From Fratercula arctica (Eukaryota > Chordata > Aves > Charadriiformes > Alcidae): a stretch of 64,000 nt of DNA. Location: contig CANTUZ010000005.1 in the NCBI GenBank assembly GCA_947846985.1, positions 7,268,501-7,332,500 of the forward strand, written 5' to 3'. The notes beneath the pieces are model-generated. The model saw only the letters and a program-made list of their open reading frames with translations, made no database searches and had not been told where the DNA came from. The position numbers and the translations under genes were made by a program. The stretch's first letter is position 1. Every line of letters starts with the position of its first letter. Shown here in pieces: positions 14,150 through 26,535 of the stretch.

Positions 14150-14290
14150 GACAAAGGTTGAACCATTACCCTCTCTTCATAGATAAGGAAACTAAGGCAA
14201 GCAGAAGTCACTTGTCACATAATAGTACTTACTAAAGTAGTAATTGAAAGTCAAAGCCTTCTCCCTGTTTATTGACTCTGAAACACAACC
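14150..14290 (-). mobile_element. MIR-like ancient tRNA-SINE relic
   Basis: On the plus strand, GATAAGGAAACTAAGGCA at 14182-14199 matches the reverse complement of the MIR core (GATGAGGAAACTGAGGCA). It is followed by AGAAGTCACTTGTCACATAA, in place of the expected AGGTTAAGTAACTTGCCCAAGGTCACACA. Further diverged similarity runs to about 14290. It is inverted relative to the MIR-like copy about 250 bp to its left, and both lie within 1.3 kb of LGR4 exon 2. Confidence 0.6.
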
Positions 14291-14639
14291 TAATTCAGGG
14301 CTATGCTGCGAAGGGGTGCTTCAACTTTGCAAAGACATCTCAGTTAAGACTTCAGTTCAGCAAAACATTGGGTTCAAACAACGAGCCTTAGTGCAGCTTG
14401 AGGATTCAGAAGACCAAATATACCCAAGTAAAACCTAAAAAAAAGACTAACAAGACAGCGGGACAACAGGGAGACGGGAACTGGAGAAAGAATTTTTGCC
14501 AGAGAAACTAAGAACAAGCAGCCCTGTACCACAGAACTTCAATTTCTGAGGTAGGTCAGGATGGGCTTGCGAGTGCTGCATCTGCAGCCTACGGGGGCAA
14601 TGGGAGCAAGCTGCTCTGTAAATGAAACAACATATATTT

Positions 14640-14830
14640 TATGGAACTTACGCAACAGCTATACTGCAGCTCCTTCGGAAACAATGGTAATTACACACCT
14701 CTTGTGTTATCTTTGGATAACACTGTAATTAGTATGTGTCATCACTCCAGCAATGATTAAAATAATTACCGTAAAAAGTCCCTTGTAAGTAGCATTTACT
14801 GTTCCGGTTTCCAAACATGTACAGGATTTT
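14640..14830. promoter_or_regulatory. Candidate regulatory element beside LGR4 exon 2 (nested palindromes)
   Basis: The block contains GTGTTATC-TTTG-GATAACAC, a perfect 8-bp inverted repeat at 14704-14723. It is bracketed by GGTAATTA (14686-14693) and its mirror partner TAATTACC (14763-14770), with a further TAATTA in between. TAATTA is the homeodomain core and GATAA the GATA core. The block lies 0.1-0.3 kb into intron 2. Function is inferred from motif density alone. Confidence 0.25.
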
Positions 14831-14949
14831 TTTTTTTAAAGTATAATTGCTTTCTCTGTTCGCAACTCAACACTATTTCCCCACCCACCTTCCACTTTAC
14901 ACAGCCATCTGATGGTGTAGCAGAACTTCAATGCATGTGAAATACTTAC

Positions 14950-15021
14950 AGCTCTTCCAAGTAGGGAAAGTTCTTGAACGCATCCTCTGGTAGCCTTGTG
15001 ATGTTGTTCATGCTGATATCT
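14950..15021 (-). CDS. LGR4: LGR4 coding exon 2: first full leucine-rich repeat
   Basis: This is a single-LRR exon of exactly 72 nt, the standard unit by which the LGR4/5/6 ectodomain is encoded. Reading on the minus strand, the first base (A) completes the Leu codon begun in exon 1. Then come 23 codons, including DISMNNITRLPEDAF and KNFPYLEE, and a final CT of the next split Leu codon. The acceptor is a pyrimidine-rich TTCTTCTTCTCCAG|A, with a plausible branch point GCTGAT whose A is about 25 nt upstream (near 15047). The donor is GAGCT|GTAAGTATT, a near-consensus match. Entry and exit phases are identical, so the exon is a symmetrical LRR cassette. Compared with human LGR4 as I recall it, I see only conservative changes (Gln to Arg after NNIT, Phe to Tyr before LEEL). 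The exon is too short to stand out as an open frame and was found by its protein motif and splice sites. Confidence 0.95.
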
Positions 15022-15421
15022 CTGGAGAAGAAGAAATATAGATTTATCAGCAAACAGTAAGGGATTTTTACACTCTAGGAAGAAGAGAAAAAGAAGAAGG
15101 CCTGATCAGATGGTATAACAGAAAAAAATATCCTAGCACCACACAGTAACACACTGTTCTAGAAATTTGCATGCTAAACTTTCAACGCATAGTAATTTGA
15201 GAATCCAGTCGCAGCAAAGATCTATACAATGGAAAGCTGATAAAAAAGTTTTCTGACACCTCTACGCAAAAAAAATTACTGTGAAACTACAGGGTATGCA
15301 TGTATGGAAGAGGCTCTACAGTACTGTTAACCCCAGTGCTAATTTTTACCATCTCACACATGCATACAATTTTAACACAGATTATTAAGACAGCTCTAAA
15401 ACCACAGCATATGAAAAAATT

Positions 15422-15500
15422 AAAAAAAAAAAAAAAAGATTGTGACCACCCACCACGCAAATTTTCATCCCACAGTGTCTTTAAAAAAAAAAAAAAAAAA
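15422..15500 (+). repeat. Two poly(A) runs (16 and 18 nt) 45 nt apart
   Basis: A16 at 15422-15437 and A18 at 15483-15500 lie about 400 bp upstream of LGR4 exon 2 on the sense strand, where they read as T-runs. They are separated by mixed sequence and show no retrocopy signature. Confidence 0.9.
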
Positions 15501-18500
15501 GAATACAAGCATTGGGACTTAATAAAGAGCTTCTGGCAAACATGGCTTCTGGAACAACTGACAAGAATAGCAGAAACATGTCCTAGCTCTACCACAGCCT
15601 TTTTTTTTTCCCCCCCCCTACAAAACCTATAGAAGTCCTGGAGGTAATAGTTTTAAGCAGATTTCATTCTCAGTCCGTGAGCAGAGACAGGCCGGCAGCA
15701 AGTGCTTACATGATAGGTATGCAGACCTGTTTGGCTTTTTTCTTTCCGAAGCAGCAGTAAGTGGCAAACGTGGTGCCATCACCTCAGCTCACACCTACAC
15801 AACCATCACAGATAATCCAGTCCTAAAGCAAGTTATTACTCAATGTGAGTAAAAGTAGCATGAAAACAATTCAGTTTGATAATTAAATTAATAACTGCCT
15901 AGCAGTTTGTGACATAACCCAAGTTCTTACTTTTTACTTGGTTACTGCTTTTTTTTTTAATATGTAGTTTAATATTAACGAGTAATTCAGTGAGACTCGT
16001 TAGTAGAGCCCTCCCAGCTTCCTTCTGCTTGCTGTCTTCCACACCTTGTTCTCTAGCACCTATGGGCCACCTCCATGTGTATTTTGGGTAAAAAGCAAAC
16101 AAACAAAACCAAACCACCCCTTCCATCACACCGACAGTCAACAAGTACCACTAAAGCTCCTGCATGAAGATCTGAAGGTGACTGCATGCAGGATAGCAGA
16201 TTTTGCTTGCCACCTAAAAATCTCGATCTCAGAATAAAGTACCAGCCCTTGGCTACTGCCGAGGCAGACTTTTTTAGCCCATCCAGAGCCACAACTATTT
16301 TTCAAACATCTGCTTCAACTGGAATTATCACTACTTCTGATGAGGCAGCGAAAGGTCAATTTAGACTCTTCCAGCTATACTGGAAGGGCACAAATCCCTG
16401 AAGAACTATTTTGTAGCACCAAAACCAACCCCCTTGAGAAATTAAAAAGTTTCACATTCAGGATATCTTCCATGGCTCCCACCCATGCCAGGACTCAGTG
16501 CTGACCTTAAAAGGTGCAGAGTCAGGCCCTTAAGGGGAGCAAGGAGCATGTGGAGAGGTTGGTGATGTTTCTGAGGAAATAGTGTCTCAGGACATTTGTG
16601 CCTTCTTCCATGCTGTTACGAACTGAATGCCATGTCAGTGCCATATAACCTACCAAAAATGTTGCAGCAGCTAATTAAACCACTTTTTGCAAAGAGTGAC
16701 CACATTATTCCTCCAGTTGCCAGACCATAATGTCTAACGCAGCTCGTTAAAAAAAGTTTCCTTATTTATACTGACAACAGCATGCACTATATAAAAGAAC
16801 CCCATAGTTATTGGGGGAAAAAAAACCCCAAACCTTTTTTTCCCCTGCAGCAGCTGACAATGTCAACTGAGTTGACTTGTTGAGAGTAACAAGTAACTGG
16901 TGACTGGTCTGCTGCCCCTGACCGAGCAGCACAGGCCCCCAGTCGCCACCGATGTGAACGCTGCACTCGCATTAAGTCTAGATACAACTGTTTCTTTAAA
17001 CTAAATGTTTATTATATAGTAGACCAAAACTTCATTCCTCATATCCCAGTGCAAACCAAGAGAGTTATTGCTCAACAGCTGTTAAGTGTACACTAACGTT
17101 AACTCAAGAGCAATGGAGATCAAAATAAGGTTCAGCACATAGAAAACAAACACAGTTGTGAAAGAAGATCAAGAAAACCCACTGTGGCACAACAGACTCC
17201 TTCACTAAGCTCCAGAAGGAACCGAACCAGAGATGATTTATTTCCGAACTCTACAGCCCGCCTGCTTTAAGAGGTGCTTTGTGTCTCAGCAGCAGCTTGG
17301 GTACCGTGAGATGCTGCAGTTGCTGTGGGGGACATTTTTCTTCTTGTGCAGGAAAGTAAATAAAAGTATCAGATACACGGACGGTCAGCTGTCTGCTCCA
17401 CAGGAGACTGCAACTTTTATTCTCCCTACTCCCCCTATACATTTTTCAAATTGTCATGAATACACGCGTTTCACACTTCCAGGCTAGTCCCCCCCTTTCC
17501 AGAGGACTACACATCCCCTTCCAGTACCAACTGGGAAGAATTTATGAATAGGGCAGAAGGGTAGGAAGGGAGTGGAGACCCTACACGAATACTAAGAAAT
17601 AGTAACCTGTGCAAGAAAATCACAACTCTCTCAAAAGACTGTCCAGGTGATATAAAACCCCGTTATCGTATATACCATATTAAATGGTAGTAGTGAAAAT
17701 AAGTCAACAGTACTTATCACCAGAAAGCACTTTATGAATGGCTATACATTGCTTTGTCGAGGATTTGGACTGCAATCACATTTGTTGCACTACGTGATAG
17801 CTCTTTAGGGCAGAAGAAGTAAGAAGTCACATCCATCTGAAAGCAATGGTCCTGAAGTTTCCAGAGCTATAAACATATGATTTTCAGAAGTGTCATACGC
17901 AACCCTAAGTGAAGTCAATGGAAACCATGCAGACATGCAGCATGGCTGACATCCAAATCCTACTAATTTCATCTTTCCCCAGGATCTGAAATTAGCAAAG
18001 AATGTTTTTTGCCTGTAGCTCCAAGTGTTAGCATCTACAATTTTAATATGGGGAGTAGACTCTTTGGACGTAAGCACAAAACAGAACACCTACGTTATTA
18101 ATGAAGATTTGAGATGCATCATCAATGTCCATGAATTCTACTTCAATTTATTTTCAGTGAAACTGTATTTATAACAAAAACAGGCACAAAGACGCATTGC
18201 AATTCTGTCTTCAGCGTTACCATGTGAATCTTCAGGGACTGTAAAAAGCTGGAATTACTACAAAGTTTCTGTCTTTGCCTTCATTCCATGTGATAGTAAC
18301 TCCTACTCAATAAATAAGCCAATCTTTATAGCACTGATTTGCAGACTTTGGGGAAATCAAGCCACCAACTTTCAAAGTTTCTTAATGATCAGAATACAAG
18401 TTTTAAATCTATTTTTGTTTAATTAAAAACATTATGTAAAAGCAGTTTTGCTGCAGAAATCACAAACTGATTGCCAATGCCTCACCAATCAACAGACTTG

Positions 18501-20191
18501 GGTAGATCACGCTTTAAAAAATTGCTAGAAAAAATTTTATCTTTCAACATAGGAGATAAGAGAAGGTGAAGACGCACTAATCTCATCTGAAGTGTGCTAT
18601 CAGCAAAAAAGCAACCAATATAGAAGGGGAAAACCACAAGGAACTGTAGAAGCGAAAATCAGACACTTGTGTTTTTATATATATATCTATATACATAGAA
18701 CATGTATACACAAAAATATTTGTTTTCCTTTCACTCTACAGAATATCCTCAGTCAAAGAATGAGTTCATGGGCACTCTCTGCTAGTAATAAAATATTAGG
18801 TAGTTCATGACCTTCAATGCAAGAATTTACAAACAATATTTGCAAACACCCATATCGCTAAAATTAGATGACTTAACTACTCTCTGAGAAGTTTGCTTAG
18901 TTAATTTGGAAGATACCTAATAATACATGGTTTATAGGAGAATCACAACAAAAGTAGATTACCACAATATATTATGACAAAATACTGGCAATTATTCCCC
19001 CCAAAACCACTGTCTGAAACAAAAATAGCTCTTGCCAAATTTCTACTGCTTTTAGTTTTAGAAAATACTCATTTTACTATTCCTAATATTTCAAAAAACA
19101 AATCAGTTTATGCAGAATCATGGAGGCTGTCCATGTAATAAAGATAAAATATTAGTACAGGCCTTGGATATGTCAAAGAATTCTCCATGGAGAAGCTGCC
19201 CTACTCCACCTGTTCCTCCACCTCTGATAGAAAGACCTCAGGCCCACGAAGCCCAGCACTCATTTAAGGTCCTACTATATAAAATAAAGTTCTAAGAATG
19301 AACAAAGTGAAAACCTATAGTACTTTCCCAACCTCTAGCAGTGCCCATGGGAATGATGCTATCACACAACAGAAGGATCACGTCAGCTGTTGCCTAATGC
19401 CTCACTTCAGCAGAACTACGCTGAAGGACCCATTCTGGATTGGGTTGTTACATCCAGGCATAAGTTCCCTAAAAACAGCACGCCACCAGAAACCTTTTCA
19501 TTGCCACCAACTCACCTCTCCTTCCACCCCACCCCCCACACTCGCTCTGAATTTTACTGGTACACTGAAGTTCAGACTCTGTATTCAAAAGGCTTATCTT
19601 AAATTTCTCATTCTTTCATCACTTTGCAGTAGGATCAGCCCCAGCAACCTACAGCTCTTGTCTTGAAATTAAACTCAGCCCCACGCCTATATTTGGGACA
19701 TTTTCCCCAGGAAATGCAAAACGGACACACCAGCTTTAAGAGGGAAAAGATGAGGATGGCGATGCCCTGGTTTCCCATCGTAAATTCATTAGGAAAAGGA
19801 AGGAGAAGCCAGGGGTAGACCTGCACCTTTCAGCAGTTAGCCATTAACTGGGCTTATCTGTACTAAGCAGCCAGGCTAAATCTTCGCTCGCTCACCAACT
19901 TTAACTGAGGCAGGTCAGGGCGTGATCGGGCAAGGAGCTGGCATCAAAACTCAAATGATGAGCAGCCGAAGGTGGTAAACTCTTTAGCAAGAGGAGGCTG
20001 CATCTCAGGGGTAACGTGAATCACAGCCTTAGAGTTACAATTAGTTTCGCCATTTCAGGTAGGAGAGATGTAATGCCAGAATATAAACACAACCGTGCTC
20101 CCTCCTACAGTGCTACTGCTGCCGCGGGTTTGAACGATAAGTAGGGCTCTCACGCTCCATCTGAAGTTTTACCCCTCTTCCAGGAAGGGAG

Positions 20192-20376
20192 AAAAGAGGA
20201 GAGGAGAGGGAGAGGAGAGGGAGAGGAGAGGGAGAGGAGAGGGAGAGGAGAGGGAGAGGAGAGGGAGAGGAGAGGGAGAGGAGAGGGAGAGGAGAGGGAG
20301 AGGAGAGGGAGAGGAGAGGGAGAGGAGAGGGAGAGGAGAGGGAGAGGAGAGGGAGAGGAGAGGGAGAGGAGAGGAG
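20192..20376. repeat. 11-bp polypurine minisatellite, about 16 copies
   Basis: A near-perfect tandem array of the 11-mer GAGAGGAGAGG (plus strand) with almost no interruption, preceded and followed by purine-rich sequence. It is pure purine on one strand and pure pyrimidine on the other (CCTCTCCTCTC, the LGR4 sense strand). Because 33 is three units, the minus strand gives an open frame of repeated SPSPLPLLSLS. That frame is a by-product of the repeat and not a gene. Homopurine mirror-repeat tracts like this can form triplex (H-DNA). Confidence 0.95.
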
Positions 20377-22084
20377 AAAAAGGAAAAAAGAAAAACAAAA
20401 AAACCCCCAAAACCAACTAAAACAAGTAGCTTGAAGAAACCTCCTAAAAGTGTTATTTCACCATCCCTGGTACTGCATAGACTGATTTTTACAGACCAAG
20501 CGTGAAAAATCAAGCCACGGTACTCCAGCAGTCATTTGCTGTCTTCAGCCTGCTACAGTAGATCCCTTCAGGTTATTCTGACAACTACTTTAATCTTCAT
20601 TGCCAACTTAGTTTAACAAAATCCCTTGCTTTTACCCAACACAGAAACATGTGTCTTTAAAAACACTTGTGTGTACACTAACCAGCAAGGACACTAAAAG
20701 CTATGAAAACCTCCCTCTGTTGAAAATAGGCATCCAATGAGTTAAATTAACTTCAGAGAGGAAAGCACCTTTGCTGGACACAGTAAAAACACACAGCACC
20801 ACATCTCTCTGCATAAAGCAGGAGATTTAAACTACTCTTAAACTAGCTAGTAGTGGAGAATTCCAAAACCTGAACTAGGCAGTATAATGCACCTAAATTT
20901 TTTTATTATACTCCTTCTGTGCAAGAATTCCAGTTCCTGATAGAAAGTTCTGGTTGTTGCCTTTTTTTTTTTTTTCAAGGATTCCTTATTCTACCACTAA
21001 CCAAAGTCAAACTGCCCCAGGCTCCAGGATGAGCAGAAATACTTCATATCTTTAATGGCAACTTACTAATTTTCTCACATTTTAAAAAAAGAAACTCTTC
21101 TTATCTTCAGACAGTGGCTTAAGCCACAGCTTTCATCAGTGGTATCATGCAGAAGAGAATTAGATAAAATGCACAGTATGTCACAGCATCTCCTGCAGGG
21201 CACGTATCGCTTTCTCCCTCATTTTAAAGTACTGCCTCTACCATAAAGTAGCCTGACCCTTGTCAGATTTATCCTAAATGTCTTTCTTCCCAGTTGCCAG
21301 AGAGTGACTCTGTCTGGAAAGGACAGCTGACTAGAGAAGATGGAAATGGAGGAGGGGGACAATAATTCTTGCATGAGAAGAAAAGCTGCAACAACAAAGA
21401 GGGACCACAAAATAGGAAACACAAGCTTCCTGTAGAGGGCTACAGAAAGGACAGGCAAAAATGATAAATAAATTAGCTCAAGATATAAGCAGCGAATAAA
21501 AGCCAACAACCCACAGTAACTGATAGGCACTGAAAAGGAAAATGATGCCAGTCTCTCTGGTCTGAGGGACATTTAGCTGCAACAGCCTTTTATTTTTGTT
21601 TTGACAATACCCACTGTTCTTCACTGCATCTCCGCAGCCAAAAGGTGTGCACATTTTAAGCAAAGAAACCTTCCTCGCCACCCAGCTCTGGTGTGCTGGC
21701 ATGTCTCCTGGAACCCAGAGGAGATGCCAGTGCTGCGCTTCTATCCTGCATTGCAGCTTCAGCTATCAGCACTTGGATCTGCACCAAACTGGGGGCACAC
21801 GCACCTTCCCACCGCATTCCGGCACTGCATCCAAAGGCATGCTAAGTGACCTAAACTACTCCACTTCGGGGAAAAAAGATTTTAAGCTGGAAAAACATGA
21901 AATATCTAGCTACAGAAAAGGAAAATTAGATCTCAGCCAAAGCCAATCAAGATTGGCTGCTTAAAAAATAAAATCAAAATACTCCCCTGTGCTCCCCTGC
22001 ACTTCATTCATAGCTAACTTCTTTTTGGCTCTCCACCTAACCTCTATCTTTTGTGAAGTTTAGAAGGTAAGGGGGAGAGGGAAG

Positions 22085-22101
22085 GAGAGAGAGAGAGAGA
22101 G
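22085..22101 (+). repeat. (GA)8 microsatellite
   Basis: A short pure GA run within a 40-bp purine-rich stretch (GGGGGAGAGGGAAGGAGAGA upstream, GGAG downstream) in LGR4 intron 1. Confidence 0.9.
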
Positions 22102-24275
22102 GAGTGTTTGTTGAAGGAAAGAAGATCATGTTTCAACAAGGCACCTTTAAAATCCTATAAAATACTCCCTCTGAGCAAGCTTAACCTGTTTGCTGATAGA
22201 TAATAGCATGTAATACCGTAGGCTCCATTCAGTCTTTTCCAAGGTCTGGGCCCTCTGCCACTGAGTTTTTTAATTATAACACTTACAAAATGATTTAGGC
22301 AGAGCTATCTATATTTGAATAAAGCCCTCCTACTTACTTTTACCAAACCATTAGGTAAAAGGTCTTAATCTTATATAAAATTCCCCAGGTAGTAACCCTG
22401 ATCCAGCTTCAGTAGTACTAGGAAAAGCTGTTAATATTTTTAGAAGCCACGTTAAATAAGCCAGGTTATTGCAAATGCAAGTCAACATGACGCTGGGAAC
22501 TAGTTAACGGTTAGCCACCCACTACCACTGGGACCACTGATATGTGGATAATGGCCCAATTATGTTAACACTGGTGAAGATCAACAAGACAAAGCAAAAG
22601 ATATTTTCTTAGTATACCAGACAAACCATTCTTCGCCGATTAACCAAAACAAAGGGACAGAAGTATATGTGACTGTATGGTGATGGTCAGCGCTTCCAAT
22701 TCGGTCCAGGTCACACCTGCATTAACCAGGAGAACTGCCCGGTGTCATGGCAGCAGGGAGAGGAGAACTCGGGGAAACTCAAGGATAGACCAATCTAAGT
22801 TGTACTGTGCTGCTATGGCCTTGAAGAAACACATTCAGTGCCGAACTCCTTGTAGGAACACGCTCACATGATGAAAACCAACTTAATTTTCAACCAAATC
22901 ACACACCTCGTCAGCCAGTCCCAGGGCAGACCAGGAGCTGAATTACATCCCTGCTTTAGACCTGCTTCCCCATTCAGCCAGTTCCTTCAGGATGAACACA
23001 AAACCACTGAAGGGACTGAGTAAACGAGTTTGCATTCATATTGTCCCATGTCTTAATCATATTCAGTATGTAATGGAAGCTTAGAAAGTCTAGAGGATCA
23101 GCAAGGAACTTCTAATTAAATTCACGCAATTAAAAAGAAACAAGTTTGGCGCTTTTTTGTTGTTTTACTGTATCTTCCTGATAACGAAGCAAACAATTCT
23201 CTTCCAGAAGCATCACTTCACAACTAGTGCTTTGAACAGTAATTGCCTGCGCTGTGAATCCAATGAGTGTAGCTAAAATGCAAGGATATAAGTTAAATGC
23301 CAACACGCCAACCCCAACAGCTAGAAATCACAAACAGGAGGCAAACAAACATCAGGCAAAGGAAAGATGATGTTTACAGAGGAGCCTACACTTGGAAAGT
23401 GTTTGAGCTTGCAATGGTGTCCAAGTTTAAAAAAAAAAGTTAAAGTAATATGCCAAGTAATGAATTTCTTGCCTTTTATATACTACCTACATCTACTACT
23501 GCAAGGTTTGGCTACCTCTGCCTATGCCATTAGCTAACACTTACATGGTAACAGCACACCAATGCCCCATTATGTTCTATTGGTATCGTATTTAAAATTT
23601 ACATTCTCCCAGTTTCTGAGAAGGTCTGCACAACTACCACTGCCCATCTCCCGGTGGGAAAGGCCCAGCCTGAGGACACCTCTGGGTATGCCAACAGCCA
23701 GGACTCCATGGAAGTAACTATCCCATATCCTCCAATCCTTGCTGCCATGCCCCAACACACGTTTCTCCTTCTGATCTTCATCTACCGTTCCTTTTAACAT
23801 GGACAAAGTTGCTAATGATAAAACAAAATGGAAGGTTTGAAACCAATTTTTGCATTAATGCAGATTTTTCTCCTTGTGATTCCATCTCTCCCGGACAATC
23901 TTAAGTATGGTCCTACTGCCTCTGACATGATCACAGAGACCTCCAACACTTCAAAAGCACAGAAACCTGTTCTGTATTCACAGCCCGTTCTGCAGTCACA
24001 AAAAGCCTATCAGCCATGCCATTTTTTTCATTTACAAGCACATTTCCTTTTCCACTTCTTCTAGGAAACTTTCTTGTAAGAAAAGGAAATATCCAAATAC
24101 TTAAAGCTTTAGTCAACATCTGCTGTGACTGGCTAAATAAGACACAGGCTGCATTCCCACCCAGCAAATACACTTGCCATTTCCTAAGTACCCATGCTAT
24201 CTCTCTAATGAGCACCACGTCTTATCATCTGTTGTTTGTACTGCAACAAGAAGCTAAGGGCCCCTAGTTCAACAT

Positions 24276-24480
24276 GTCAGCGTGATTGGCGCTATACAAA
24301 TACACGGTTGGAGACACTCCTCACCTAGAGGGTTTGCTGCTCAAATGGACAAGACAAACAGCATGGGAGGGAAAGCAGGCAGGCAGAGGTGGAGGAACCT
24401 GCCCAAAGTCACCAGGGAGCCTGGAACCCCTCCAGTTGCCCAACACTGCTCTCATGTGCTACATCCAGCTACTACCCACC
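24276..24480 (-). mobile_element. MIR-like ancient tRNA-SINE relic
   Basis: On the plus strand this reads like a reversed MIR. GGCGCTATACAAATAC near the left resembles AGCGCTTTACATGTAT of the tail. AACCTGCCCAAAGTCACCAG at 24396-24415 resembles AACTTGCCCAAGGTCACACAG. CTGCTCTCATGTGCTACAT at 24447-24465 resembles the 5' end, GTGCTCTTAACCACTATGCTA. Order and spacing of the three matches fit one full-length, heavily mutated element. Confidence 0.6.
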
Positions 24481-25239
24481 ATGTCCCTTTCAAAACAAAG
24501 GAATTACTTTTATTTTTCCCCCCTTTTTTTTTTTTTAGTAGGGAAACAGGAGACTGTTCTGACAGTTTCTCGTTTGTTAGATGTATAGGTTTACTCCATT
24601 TGGTAGCAGCAGAAAGAAATTAGGCTCTAACAGCTACGCAAGTGTCATATATGCAATGTTTCCATACGCTTTTCTGTGGCTCAAACTGACTGGAACGTTT
24701 GTGCGGCCACTCATGTGGTGATGAAGCACTTAACCTGCTTTCTCATGGAAACAACCAAACTTCAGACTACCCACCAACCCTGGCTATTAGAGGGGACTTA
24801 GATATTCAGAAGTTTTAGGCAACAGGGGTACATGGAGCCCTTTTTCAGTACAAATACAAAAAAAAAGCACGTAAATCCTGTTGATTCCAGTAAGCTTTTA
24901 GCATTTTGCTGAAGCAGGACCTACAACATTTTCACTGACAGCTGCAGAAAGGCTGAAAAATTTCAGGCAGGTTTGTTCTTGCAAGAGCAGTAACATCCCC
25001 CTTTCCCCTACCATATTTGTAAGTTATTTCTCCTGCCTCCTCCTTCCCATGTCACATCAACCTGGGTTTTGGTTTTTTTTTTTTTCTTCCAACATGATGT
25101 CTTAGCTTTCTTTCAGACACAGTAACTAGCTCTAATGTACCCTATTCATGTGCCAATCAAGCCATCATCAAGATCTTAGAGAGAACAATACTTGTATGCA
25201 AAGATCTATTTTGAACTGGTATTTGAGTCACTGCAGGCC

Positions 25240-25600
25240 AGCCATTAAGCAATCACACATACGGTTAATGGCCTATGTTGACACATGGTGGGGAATTAAC
25301 CCAGAAAAAAATTCCACTGCATTATTATGAAAGAGATCGTATCCCGGAATTGGAATATAGCGCAAGTTAACATGCTCTTGGGTTAATTTTTAAGAGCCAC
25401 ACGTTTGGTGCGGATTACGGGCTAAAGGAAGGGCTTATTGTAAACTGGAAGAGGAAACAAAATGTCTTTCATTGCAAGAGTATTTCCCTCACATCGTTAC
25501 AAGATTATTCATAGTAGGGAGTAAAATTATGCATTATTCATGGTTTTATAATTATTTACTCTCTGGACTACCGTAACACCAGGGAATTGTGTACAAAAAA
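25240..25600. promoter_or_regulatory. Candidate conserved intronic element
   Basis: A stretch of complex, repeat-free sequence in intron 1 that is rich in homeodomain-type cores. It contains GGTTAATGG, GGGAATTAACCC, GGATTA, TTAATTTTT and TAATTATTT, and the 9-mer ATTATTCAT occurs twice, 29 bp apart (25504-25512 and 25533-25541). It has the texture of conserved noncoding DNA, but I cannot align it. Low confidence. Confidence 0.2.
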
Positions 25601-26361
25601 AAAAAATCAGGCCGTGTGTGACTGGCATGTTAGTCAAGTAGTCTGAGGGCAAGCCTGTGCCGAGTTACTCCTACACCTATGGGTAACCCACATAAAAGGC
25701 GAATAACCAACAAAGTCCACGGACAAAACTCAGTGGGCACTCAGATCATCCATGTCCCTGGTCTGTAACCAGCCTCCCATGTCCTGCTACCACCCAAACT
25801 CCTGGCAGGGAAACTCTCTGCATGGTTACACGACAGCTACCCTCTGACTTGAAAGTGTTAAAATCATTTATAAGTAAGTAACATGGTCATCCAAGAATCT
25901 TGGATGATCAACGTCAGAAAAGTCATTGTAAGTATTTGGTGATAATCCCCTCGGATTCGCAGCCACTTGTGGTACCGCAGACTACAGGGAGACTTCAGGA
26001 GAGCAGCACCACAGTTAAAATCTGTACGGACCAAGATTTTTCAGAGGACCATCTTTGCCAAGCAGACTCATCGTGCGCTGCAACTAGCACAGCAGTTGTT
26101 GAGGGGGATCAAATCTAAGCAGTGTAACTATTTCATGCCAATTGCATGTATTCTGCACTTGACTCAGTTTGTCTCCTGTCTCCAGACAGTATGGCTGGGG
26201 CTACAGGCCGTAAACCTGGTGGTGGAGCCTTTGGGTGCAAGTGTTCAAAATGCTGTCCTGCTGTTAGCAGTACTTTTGTATCTCACTGACATGTCTTCCA
26301 GATATGGGAAACTACGAGGAATACTTTAATGCCTTCATCTCATTTAACAACAGTCCCGGTA

Positions 26362-26535
26362 TAGAATCATAGAATTTGTAGGGTTGGAAGGGACCTTAAA
26401 GATCATGTAGTTCCAACCCCCCTGCCATGGGCAGGGACATCTCCCACTAGATCAGGTTGCTCAGAGCCCCGTCCAGTCTGGCCTTAAAAACTTCCAGGGA
26501 TGGTGCTTCCACCACCTCTCTGGGCAACTGGGTGG
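26362..26535 (-). mobile_element. CR1 LINE, 5'-truncated 3' fragment
   Basis: A minus-strand CR1 3' end inside LGR4 intron 1, in the sense orientation of the gene. The plus strand begins ATAGAATCATAGAATT (two octamer units in reverse), then GGGTTGGAAGGGACCTTAAA, CCCTGCCATGGGCAGGGACA, CAGGTTGCTCAGAGCCCCGT and CTTCCAGGGATGGTGCTTCC. It stops at about 26535, after CTCTGGGCAACTGGGTGG. It is about 175 bp long and dead by truncation. Confidence 0.93.

Larger units (their letters stand above)
1..14949 (-). other. LGR4: LGR4 intron 2 (5' part, continues beyond the window)
   Basis: This stretch lies downstream of exon 2 on the sense strand. I looked for the next LRR exon, expected to encode a segment like LAGNDLSFIHP, and did not find it, so intron 2 is longer than 14.9 kb. 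It contains CR1 fragments at 2447-2650 and 5831-5961, MIR-like relics around 13722-13900 and 14150-14290, an AAAT microsatellite at 9755-9774, poly-A runs at 1084-1105 and 7350-7367, and a palindrome-rich block at 14680-14775. The remainder is unremarkable AT-rich DNA in which I see no gene. Confidence 0.85.

Noticed and set aside
17885..17975. GAAGTCAATGGAAACCATGC, reminiscent of text common in old amniote repeats
   Set aside because: The match is too short to name a family or set boundaries.
20150..20513. Two minus-strand frames of 88 and 114 codons rich in Ser/Pro/Leu
   Set aside because: The 11-bp minisatellite lacks stop codons in all frames; the peptide is just the repeat read out.
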